Assembly: GCA_036480335.1 (NCBI GenBank)
Contig: JAZGGH010000040.1
Coordinates: 31,042-95,041 of the forward strand
Direction of reading: 5' to 3'
DNA from: JAZGER01 sp036480335
GTDB taxonomy: Bacteria; Pseudomonadota; Gammaproteobacteria; DSM-19610
Length of the DNA: 64,000 nt
Positions 8,533-15,593 of this stretch are shown here, piece after piece. The translations under genes were made by a program, and so were the position numbers. The notes under the pieces were generated by a model. The model was not told the origin of the DNA, made no database searches, and worked only from the letters and a program-made list of their open reading frames with translations. Every line of letters begins with the position of its first letter. The stretch's first letter is position 1.

Positions 8533-10773
8533 GTGCGCAGACTCTGGCTGTTAATTGTTATATCGTTGCTTCAAATCGGCTGTGGCGGTGGTGGTAGCTC
8601 AAGTGATTCAGCTGCTCAGAATACAAGACCGAATATACTTTTTATCGCCGTAGATGATCTGCGGCCAGATCTGGGAACATATGGTTTCAGCTATACAGGA
8701 AGTCAGAACAATACTCTGGTTAAAACCCCCAACATTGATGGGCTGGCAAAGTCCGGCTTTAAATTTACCAGCGCATATAGTCAGGTAGCCGTTTGCGCTG
8801 CTTCAAGAAACAGTGTTTTGAGTGGTTTACGCCCGGAAAGTACCCATCGTTGGGATGATAAAAATCAACTTTACTGGGTAGTGAATGAAGAAAACTCTCC
8901 AGCTAAAGATAATTATACGATGGCTACGCCGAAAAGTTTTGTTCCGTTACCCCAACATTTTCAGGATAATGGATATTACACGCTGGGAATTGGCAAGGTC
9001 TATCATAAGCCAGAGGTTGAAGATGCTGCCAAACAAGGCTGGGATGTTTTGCTAACAACCCAGAATCAGGGTACTGCAAAACCTGCATTGCGATGCAAAC
9101 ATAGCAGCCTGAATTTACAGGTCGTACCGGGGAATAATAAATGTGCTGCGGGTGAGTTGAAAGTAAGAAGTATTACGCATGCTTTTGACTATGATCCTGC
9201 TGTTCCTGAGAATGTTACTTCTGATCAGTTGGCAACAAACAGCCTTATTGATCATCTTGATCAATTCAAGACAGGAAGCCTTGGTGACAGAAAAAATTTC
9301 TTTTTTGCCATTGGTTATAAAAAACCGCATGCGCCCTTTGTAACAACGACAGCCAAATTGAATCAGTATCCGTTGGATGATGTCTCTGTTCCCGCAGCGC
9401 TACCACCAAAACTGGCTGCAAGTGTTGGCTTTACATTGTGGGGAGAGTTCCAGCCCTATTTTTATTCAAGGCCTGATACGCTAACAAGTCAGGCATTGTC
9501 TGATACAGATACGGTTTTGCCTGTGCAGGATATTACGCCTTTTTCAGTCGATCAACAGATCGTGATATATGACAGCTTTCCTGATCGGACATTCCGCAAC
9601 ATTGAGCATTTGAAGATTACCTCTGTTGATCCTGTTGCATTAACACTTACAGTACAACGCGGTTTTCTGTCTTCAGCCCTACCCCATGATAGTGGTTCTG
9701 TTGTTGCAACTGACAAGCTATTGATCAGTTACAACGAATCTGACCCTGAAAGAATACTGGCGAGTTCCCAGACGTTAACACCAGAGCAGGATATTTCCAG
9801 CTTGCCAGAACTTCATACTGATGTTGCCAGTGATCTTTTGCCATCATCTACTCACTATGGCATTGCCGACAGGGTAATTGATCCTGTTGCTCATAAAAAA
9901 GTTATCCAGGATATCAGGCGACATTACTGGGCGAGTACATCTATGGTAGATGAAGAAATCGGACGCCTGATTAACTATGTTGAAAATGATCCTGAGCTGA
10001 ATAAAAATACGATTATTGTTCTCTGGTCTGATCATGGTTATTATCTGGGGGAATATGGGGATTGGGCAAAACAATCAAATGACGAGCTGGCGACGCGTGT
10101 GCCTCTTATTATCAGCACACCCGCTTCTCGTTTACAAGAAAAAAATTCTACACGACCACAACTCGTGGAGCTGGTTGATCTGTATCCTACCATCGTAGAA
10201 TTAGCTGGAATTCCGGCACCACTTGATAAGGGTGATACTGAATATCTGGAAGGCCAGAGTTTGGTACCGCTACTGGCTGATGATGCTGACCTCCTGGCAT
10301 GGAAACAATACGCCTTTAGTCAATTTGAAGTGAGAGCTGCACTCAATGATCGAGAGAAACAGGTTCGCGGTACATCTGTTCGTTCTGATAAATGGCGTTA
10401 TACCGAATGGCGACAATTGACGGCTGGAACAGATGAAAATGGTAACCCAGTCAGAAAAATAAATACGAATAGGAAAATCATAGGACAATACGGTGACGAA
10501 TTGCTGATTACTTCTTCAAACCCGGCTGCCGGTTTGATTGCCTCAGAACTGTATTATGAAGATGAAATACTGGCTTACCGGAAAGATCCTGGCACAGCAC
10601 CTGTTCCCCAGAATTATGCACACCCACTTCTGCTCAGTACGTTACCTACAGATTATCCTGCTAATGCACTCACTATTCCCAGTGTGATTGGGAAATTGCG
10701 TAACAAACTGAAATACGCAGGCAATAGTGGTTGTGTGGTTGGAGATTTTGGCTGTATAAGATCTTTGAATTAA
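8533..10773 (+). CDS. Sulfatase lipoprotein, paralogue of upstream gene
   Basis: A 746-residue sulfatase that starts at GTG with AGGAC upstream. The N-terminus has a lipobox (LQIGC, Cys about residue 17) followed by a Gly/Ser linker, so it should be a lipoprotein. The sulfatase domain starts at RPNILFIAVDD (about residue 33). The formylglycine site is C88-A-A-S-R and SDHGYYLGEYG is conserved. It follows the preceding gene through the whole catalytic region, including the same inserted beta module (about residues 310-401, TVQRG..SSALPHDSGS) and the C-terminal RGTSVRS.KWRYTEWRQL stretch, but it lacks the N-terminal lectin-like repeats. Tandem duplication followed by loss or gain of the N-terminal part is the simplest account. 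One enzyme is soluble and the other membrane-tethered, which suggests successive steps on one sulfated glycan. Confidence 0.88.
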   Translation: MRRLWLLIVISLLQIGCGGGGSSSDSAAQNTRPNILFIAVDDLRPDLGTYGFSYTGSQNNTLVKTPNIDGLAKSGFKFTSAYSQVAVCAASRNSVLSGLRPESTHRWDDKNQLYWVVNEENSPAKDNYTMATPKSFVPLPQHFQDNGYYTLGIGKVYHKPEVEDAAKQGWDVLLTTQNQGTAKPALRCKHSSLNLQVVPGNNKCAAGELKVRSITHAFDYDPAVPENVTSDQLATNSLIDHLDQFKTGSLGDRKNFFFAIGYKKPHAPFVTTTAKLNQYPLDDVSVPAALPPKLAASVGFTLWGEFQPYFYSRPDTLTSQALSDTDTVLPVQDITPFSVDQQIVIYDSFPDRTFRNIEHLKITSVDPVALTLTVQRGFLSSALPHDSGSVVATDKLLISYNESDPERILASSQTLTPEQDISSLPELHTDVASDLLPSSTHYGIADRVIDPVAHKKVIQDIRRHYWASTSMVDEEIGRLINYVENDPELNKNTIIVLWSDHGYYLGEYGDWAKQSNDELATRVPLIISTPASRLQEKNSTRPQLVELVDLYPTIVELAGIPAPLDKGDTEYLEGQSLVPLLADDADLLAWKQYAFSQFEVRAALNDREKQVRGTSVRSDKWRYTEWRQLTAGTDENGNPVRKINTNRKIIGQYGDELLITSSNPAAGLIASELYYEDEILAYRKDPGTAPVPQNYAHPLLLSTLPTDYPANALTIPSVIGKLRNKLKYAGNSGCVVGDFGCIRSLN

Positions 10774-10800
10774 AATCTATCAACAAAATTACGTATTTTT

Positions 10801-12036
10801 ATGGCTACAAAGCACGAAATAATCGGCGAAGAGTGGCATGAGCGTGCCGCTGAACTTGCTGAATGGGCCATGCAAAACATGGTCAACAGGAAGGATGTCT
10901 GGGGTCAGTATTCAGTGCTGACCCCGGCAGAACAACGCAGAGAAAAACGCAGTTATAAAGCCATGACTCTACCGCGCAAGGATATGCGCGGAGAAGACAT
11001 GGTTACCATCGACAAACTGACACGCCATTTTGCCAGTCGCCATTATCATAAGCCGCAGATTATCGGCTTGCATGCCAAAAGTAAGGAAAGCACCAGTCGC
11101 TGGCTGGGCATTGATATTGATTGCCATGAAACTAATTCTGTGATGGCAGAGGATCATGCAAGACGAAATCTGGTCGGAGCGTTGAACTGGTGGAAACAGT
11201 TTCAAACATTGGGATATGATCCGTTGTTAATCGATTCCAGTGGCCAGGGTGGATACCATCTCTGGGTATTGTTCCGTGAGCCTGCGCCAACAGCAGATAT
11301 TTATGCACTGGCAAAAAATATGGTTTCTACCTGGGAAAGAAATAACCTGGATGAAGAACCTGAAACTTTTCCCAAGAGGCCAAAAGAGGGCAGTCTTGGT
11401 TCCTGGTTCAGACTGCCGGGGTTGCATCATACCCATGAACATTATGGCCGCATCTGGAGTGGTGATGATTGGCTTGATAATCCCTGGCTGGAAGGTCATG
11501 CAGCGATAGATGCTATTCTTAATGTGATGCCGGGGCCACCACCGCCGAAGAGTGAGGGACTGGAAATCCGGCCCAGAAAAACCCGCCATAGCACTGCTTC
11601 TGCGAAGAAGGCGACGACCCGTAAGATGCGTTTTAAATCGACGGGCAAAGCGACAGTTTGCCTGGATCTTGATGGCGTTCTTGCTGACCGCATATATACG
11701 AAAGGTATTAGTGAGATTGGTGAGCCAATAGATGGGGCGGTTGATTTTACCCGCTCAATTGCAGATTTTGCAGATATTGTGATCCTTACTTCTCGTTTCT
11801 CAGGACTTGAAGGCAGTGAAGAAATTAAACGGATGGAAGATAAAATTGCTGTCTGGCTTGACCTTCACCGATTCAGTTATACGACTATCTGGACAGAATC
11901 CGCGAAGCCGCCTGCACAGGCGTATATTGATGATCATGGCGTATACTGTTGTCCCTCCAAAGAAGGAATCGGCGCCTTTGAAAGCGCAAGAATTGCAACG
12001 ATGGCGCTGTGTAAAATTGATAATACTGAAGGCTAA
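10801..12036 (+). CDS. Archaeo-eukaryotic primase-like polymerase fused to HAD phosphatase
   Basis: A 411-residue two-domain protein. Residues 1-245 look like an archaeo-eukaryotic primase (AEP) domain: motif I is G-I-D105-I-D107, motif II is S147-G-Q-G-G-Y-H153-L-W, and a later conserved block is R204-L-P-G-L-H-H. The wording resembles the AEP domain of TOTE-conflict and PrimPol-type proteins. After a Lys/Arg-rich linker (about 250-280), residues 284-405 form a HAD phosphatase: D289-L-D291-G-V-L-A-D, then T-S-R, then S-A-K-P and Y-I-D-D. This subtype resembles phage and polynucleotide-kinase 3'-phosphatase HADs. Inferred role: nucleotide addition plus end or nucleotide dephosphorylation in DNA repair. 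It is the first gene of a tight five-gene operon, 27 bp after the sulfatase stop, with no obvious ribosome site. A possible -10 (TATAAG near 10752) lies inside the sulfatase 3' end. Confidence 0.8.
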   Translation: MATKHEIIGEEWHERAAELAEWAMQNMVNRKDVWGQYSVLTPAEQRREKRSYKAMTLPRKDMRGEDMVTIDKLTRHFASRHYHKPQIIGLHAKSKESTSRWLGIDIDCHETNSVMAEDHARRNLVGALNWWKQFQTLGYDPLLIDSSGQGGYHLWVLFREPAPTADIYALAKNMVSTWERNNLDEEPETFPKRPKEGSLGSWFRLPGLHHTHEHYGRIWSGDDWLDNPWLEGHAAIDAILNVMPGPPPPKSEGLEIRPRKTRHSTASAKKATTRKMRFKSTGKATVCLDLDGVLADRIYTKGISEIGEPIDGAVDFTRSIADFADIVILTSRFSGLEGSEEIKRMEDKIAVWLDLHRFSYTTIWTESAKPPAQAYIDDHGVYCCPSKEGIGAFESARIATMALCKIDNTEG

Positions 12037-12041
12037 ACGCG

Positions 12042-12668
12042 ATGGCACGATCACTGACTTTTATCTACAACGGCAATAACTTTGACTGCAGCCTGAATAA
12101 GGTTGATCGCAGTAAACTCTATGGTTCGGTGAAGATAGAAACACTGGATATGGACGGTAACGAGTGTTCCCTGGCAACCCTGTTGAATGATGGCAAGACT
12201 TTAGTGCCGTTTGGGGGTACCGCTTCGGGATATATGAATCCAGAGGGTGAATGGGTTTGTCGAAAAGATATTACACCGGTTGATTTTGATGGCAATAAAC
12301 TTCCGTTGGTCCCTTCAAGTTTTGATGGGCCTATACAGCTGGACAGTCTGGTGACAGTTGAGGATTTTCTTGATCACAGTATACGTTTGACCTATGCATT
12401 AAATAGCGTAGAAGGTATGGACAGTAGCTTTCTGGAAGCAATCCGTGAGGGCAAGATTTTTACTACGCATTTCAGTTATCGCGGTGGGGTTGATCCTGAT
12501 CCTGCCTTCATTATGCAGGGAGAAGATGAGACCATCTGGTTTCTGATTGGTGAAAAGAATCGCGTTGAATATTCGACCCTGGAATTGGCCGGTGTGATCG
12601 CAGAGACACAGGAAAATGATGATGGTGAGGATGAAGGCAGTGATGAACTTGATTTTGGCATGCTCTAA
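12042..12668 (+). CDS. Orphan protein of DNA-repair-like operon, acidic tail
   Basis: A 208-residue protein that I do not recognise. It begins 5 bp after the AEP-HAD stop. Residues 1-160 look beta-rich and contain SGYMNPEGEW, KLPLVPSSFDG and VEDFLDHSIRLTYAL. The order of these blocks (a Gly-Tyr/acidic turn, then L-P-x-x-S-S, then an acidic F-L-D stretch leading to Y-x-L) recalls the bridge region of bacterial Ku, but this is an eye-level impression without supporting computation. The last 25 residues are strongly acidic (about 14 Asp/Glu) and end in LDFGML. This resembles the acidic, hydrophobic-ended interaction tails of single-strand DNA-binding proteins. Probably a structural or DNA-end-binding partner of the enzymes encoded around it. 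Confidence 0.75.
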   Translation: MARSLTFIYNGNNFDCSLNKVDRSKLYGSVKIETLDMDGNECSLATLLNDGKTLVPFGGTASGYMNPEGEWVCRKDITPVDFDGNKLPLVPSSFDGPIQLDSLVTVEDFLDHSIRLTYALNSVEGMDSSFLEAIREGKIFTTHFSYRGGVDPDPAFIMQGEDETIWFLIGEKNRVEYSTLELAGVIAETQENDDGEDEGSDELDFGML

Positions 12669-12683
12669 GGTGACTGGAAACTG

Positions 12684-13409
12684 ATGGCTAATATTAATCT
12701 GACGGATTCACGTAAGCGTGATGCAGTGGTCAAGGCTGAAAGTATTTCACCACGCAATCGAGTGCGTTACATCGGTCCAAAGGGCGGCGCATCCTATACC
12801 CGCAAGGTATTGAAATCCACAGTGGAGCATGATTTTGACTCTATCAAGCTTCTTGCTGATAACGATCCGGAGAAGTTAGCCGCATTATTGGTCAGTGATG
12901 ACCCTGAAGTGAATACAGAGCAATTTGGCCGTTTTCTGTGGAATGTCTCGCGGGTTTATATCGGTAAAGATGAGAAAGTTACTTTTCGGATACAACAGAA
13001 TGAAGTGGTTTTTTCACCTGCTGGCAGGTTTAAAGAACGGCGTTCACGGCAACGTGATGAAGCCAATGTTGATAGTGAGATACCCCTGAGCTGGACGGGC
13101 AACCTGGTTGACAAGGTTGAGGCGATTCGCCGCTATGTGTTTTCATCCAAGTTGCAGATTGTACATATCAATGGACTGACCTACGATTTTCTCTTCGGTA
13201 TGGCAAAAGAACTCGCGGAGAGTAAGAGTCTGATGTTGCTGGGTGGTGGAAAGAAAGGCAAATCACCGCTTGTTTTTCGTCGTGGTAGTACACCCTATCG
13301 GGGGTTTCTGGAAGGCAGGGTTAAGGATAATGGATATATTCTGTTATTGCATCTGTCGAATGCAGAGCTTAAATTTCCTGTTAAAAAACAAAAGGCAGAT
13401 AAGTCATGA
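12684..13409 (+). CDS. Orphan protein of DNA-repair-like operon
   Basis: A 241-residue protein of unknown function lying 15 bp after the previous gene and overlapping the ligase gene by 4 bp (ATGA), so the two are probably translationally coupled. The N-terminus is basic (RKRDAVVKAESISPRNRVRY), and a second basic patch near residues 115-125 (FKERRSRQR) could contact nucleic acid. The middle holds an acidic helical stretch (DSIKLLADNDPEKLAALLVSD). The C-terminal 60 residues contain GGGKKGKSPLVFRRGSTPYRG, which looks like a phosphate-binding loop but is not a Walker A motif. There is no signal peptide or membrane segment. Its only clue to function is the operon: AEP-HAD, ligase and EEP nuclease. 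Confidence 0.75.
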   Translation: MANINLTDSRKRDAVVKAESISPRNRVRYIGPKGGASYTRKVLKSTVEHDFDSIKLLADNDPEKLAALLVSDDPEVNTEQFGRFLWNVSRVYIGKDEKVTFRIQQNEVVFSPAGRFKERRSRQRDEANVDSEIPLSWTGNLVDKVEAIRRYVFSSKLQIVHINGLTYDFLFGMAKELAESKSLMLLGGGKKGKSPLVFRRGSTPYRGFLEGRVKDNGYILLLHLSNAELKFPVKKQKADKS

Positions 13410-14875
13410 CCGCACTACTTGACCTGGATGCTCTCAAGCAAGTTGTCGGTGAATATGCGACTGGTGATGCGGCAACGAGTATCAGTGATCCGGAGATTTT
13501 GCGAGCAGTGAGAATGCGACGGCGTCAACTGTCGCGCATGATGACAGCTCTTGATCGTGATACGGCAAAGTACCGCCTGCCTGCTGGTGACTACTATATC
13601 AGCCGTAAGGTTGATGGTGAGTTTACCTGTCTGGTATATCGAAATGGAGAAGTTTTTACTGTTAATCCTGGTGGCACTGTGCGTTATGGTGCTGCTTTTC
13701 ACCGCGAGGCAGCACGTTTGCTTAAAGCCGCAGGCATCAGCTCTGCCATGCTGGGTGGTGAATTATATGTACAACGCTCCGATGGTTTGCGTCCCAGGGT
13801 TCATGATGTGGTGCGAGTTGCCAGGGCGCCAGCTGATACAGAGGAAGTCGACAGTCTGGGTTTCGCGGTTTTTAATATTTATGATCTTGATGGCAAAGAT
13901 CCATCAATGCATTATGGTGAGGCGATAAAAAAAGTCCAGGCTATGTTCTCTGATGGTTCTCTCATCCACCCGGTAGAAACAATTGTTGGAGATGAAAAAG
14001 CCGTATTTAAACAATTTTCCCAGTGGGTTGATGAAGAGAGTGCCGAAGGTGTTGTGGTTAGAAGTGACAGTGCTGGCGTATTCAAGATCAAATTGCGTCA
14101 TACACTGGATTTGGCCATTGTTGGTTTTTCTGAAGGTATTGATGACCGTTCTGGCATGTTGCATAGCTTGCTGGTGGCCATTGTGCGTACCGATGGCAGC
14201 TTCCAGATAGTTGCTCGTGTAGGCGGTGGATTCACTGATGACCAGCGGATTGAGCTACTCAAACAGCTTAATCCACTGGTGGTTGAGAGTGACTATGCGG
14301 AAGTTAATTCGGACAGAGTTGCCTATCAGATGATCAAACCGGGTCTGGTTGTTGAAATTTCCTGTCTGGATATTATTTCAAGAACCTCTCATGGTAGTAC
14401 CATAGATCGGATGATCATCGAATGGGATGACACATCTGGACAATGGGAAGGTCTTCGCCGGCTGCCCTTGTGCAGTATTCTTTCACCGCAGTTTCTGCGC
14501 CTGCGAGAGGATAAACAGGCGACAGCTGAAGATGTTAAGTTGTCACAATTATCTGATATTGCAGATATTCCGGATTTGCAGCGTGTTGCCGACGATCTGG
14601 TATTACCGGCCAGCACAATTCTGGAAAGAGAAGTGGCGCTTAAAGTCCTGAAAGGCGCTACCATGGTGCGAAAATTATTACTCTGGAAGACTAATAAGGA
14701 AGAAGCGTCCAGAGACCATCCTGCGTATGTGTTGCATCTAACCAATTTCAGCCCGAACCGTAAGAATCCGCTACAGCATGAAATACGCGTCAGCAGTTCC
14801 GAGAAGCAGATTCGACAATTGCTGGATGACTGGCGCAAGAAGTATTTTGTCGGTGGCTGGAAGGTGCAGGAATAG
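13406..14875 (+). CDS. ATP-dependent DNA ligase
   Basis: A 489-residue nucleotidyltransferase. Motif I is K68-V-D-G, with Lys68 the expected AMP-accepting residue. Motif III-like LGGELYV lies at 116-122, motif IV EGVVVR at 214-219, and motif V F-K-I-K-L at 226-230 with Lys227/Lys229. Residues about 235-345 fit the OB-fold domain. It would seal nicks using ATP. Unlike LigD it has no polymerase or phosphoesterase domain in the same chain; those activities appear to be encoded by neighbouring genes. The last 120 residues (about 370-489), including KLLLWKTN, YVLHLTNFSPNRK and LLDDWRKKYFVGGWKVQ, go beyond a minimal ligase and I do not recognise them. The gene overlaps the preceding one by 4 bp, and its stop lies 2 bp before the nuclease gene. 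Confidence 0.85.
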   Translation: MTALLDLDALKQVVGEYATGDAATSISDPEILRAVRMRRRQLSRMMTALDRDTAKYRLPAGDYYISRKVDGEFTCLVYRNGEVFTVNPGGTVRYGAAFHREAARLLKAAGISSAMLGGELYVQRSDGLRPRVHDVVRVARAPADTEEVDSLGFAVFNIYDLDGKDPSMHYGEAIKKVQAMFSDGSLIHPVETIVGDEKAVFKQFSQWVDEESAEGVVVRSDSAGVFKIKLRHTLDLAIVGFSEGIDDRSGMLHSLLVAIVRTDGSFQIVARVGGGFTDDQRIELLKQLNPLVVESDYAEVNSDRVAYQMIKPGLVVEISCLDIISRTSHGSTIDRMIIEWDDTSGQWEGLRRLPLCSILSPQFLRLREDKQATAEDVKLSQLSDIADIPDLQRVADDLVLPASTILEREVALKVLKGATMVRKLLLWKTNKEEASRDHPAYVLHLTNFSPNRKNPLQHEIRVSSSEKQIRQLLDDWRKKYFVGGWKVQE

Positions 14876-14877
14876 CT

Positions 14878-15591
14878 ATGCTGCGTATTCTTAGCTGGAA
14901 TATCCTGCACGGTGGTGGAAAACGTGCGGAGGATATTATTGTAGCTATTGAAGCACATCAACCTGATATTGTGACATTGCAGGAATTTCGTCACAGTGGC
15001 AATCGCCAGATTATTCTTGATGGGCTGGTCAGAATGGGTTTGATACACCAGTTTGTGCCTGAAACTCTGCAAGCCAGAGATAATACATTGATCATTGCAT
15101 CGCGTTTGCCATTTGATGCCGATGTTTTCCCTGTCGACGATGAAAAACCGGCGCATGCAGTTTCTGCCCGCTTTACTGAACCGCTGGACTTGTCAATGAT
15201 TGCGGTACATTTACCGCATAAAAAACGCCAACTACCTTATTTTAATGAGCTGCTTGATTTACCAAAGCAGTACTTGACAGGAAACAGTTTGTTAATTGGG
15301 GATTTTAACTGCGGGATCCCCTTTGAGGATTCTGAAACCCGGTCCTTCTATGCAACCCATCTGTTCCAGCAACTGTTACAAAATGGCTGGATAGATGCAT
15401 GGCGCAGCAGGCATAAAAATAGTCGTGAATTTACCTGGATCAGTACCAAACAACAAAATGGATTTCGTTATGATCATGTGCTGGTTTCACCGAGCCTCAA
15501 TGCACAGATAGCCACGGTAAAATACGATCATCAGGTACGAATAAATGGTAGTTCGGATCATTCGTTGTTAATACTGGATCTTTCAGAATAG
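14878..15591 (+). CDS. EEP-family endonuclease/exonuclease/phosphatase
   Basis: A 237-residue protein of the exonuclease III / DNase I fold. Visible active-site motifs are SWNILHG with Asn8, TLQEF with metal-binding Glu36, LIGDFNCG in the middle, and the C-terminal SSDHSLL carrying the Asp-His pair. The length is that of a minimal EEP domain with no signal peptide, so it is probably cytoplasmic and acts on nucleic acid: AP endonuclease, 3'-phosphodiesterase or nuclease. Lipid- or sugar-phosphatase members of the fold cannot be excluded from motifs alone. It is the last gene of the five-gene operon, 2 bp after the ligase stop. It ends 2 bp before the convergent protease gene, so the two transcription units share essentially no intergenic space. 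Confidence 0.85.
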   Translation: MLRILSWNILHGGGKRAEDIIVAIEAHQPDIVTLQEFRHSGNRQIILDGLVRMGLIHQFVPETLQARDNTLIIASRLPFDADVFPVDDEKPAHAVSARFTEPLDLSMIAVHLPHKKRQLPYFNELLDLPKQYLTGNSLLIGDFNCGIPFEDSETRSFYATHLFQQLLQNGWIDAWRSRHKNSREFTWISTKQQNGFRYDHVLVSPSLNAQIATVKYDHQVRINGSSDHSLLILDLSE

Positions 15592-15593
15592 TT

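Noticed and set aside
14389..15156. Minus-strand 255-residue ORF over the ligase/nuclease junction
   Set aside because: Opposes two genes with intact catalytic motifs, has odd Cys/Ser-rich composition and no ribosome site.
10801..15591. Complete TOTE conflict system
   Set aside because: The AEP domain resembles that group, but the helicase and restriction-nuclease components expected for TOTE are absent; ligase and EEP are not their usual partners.
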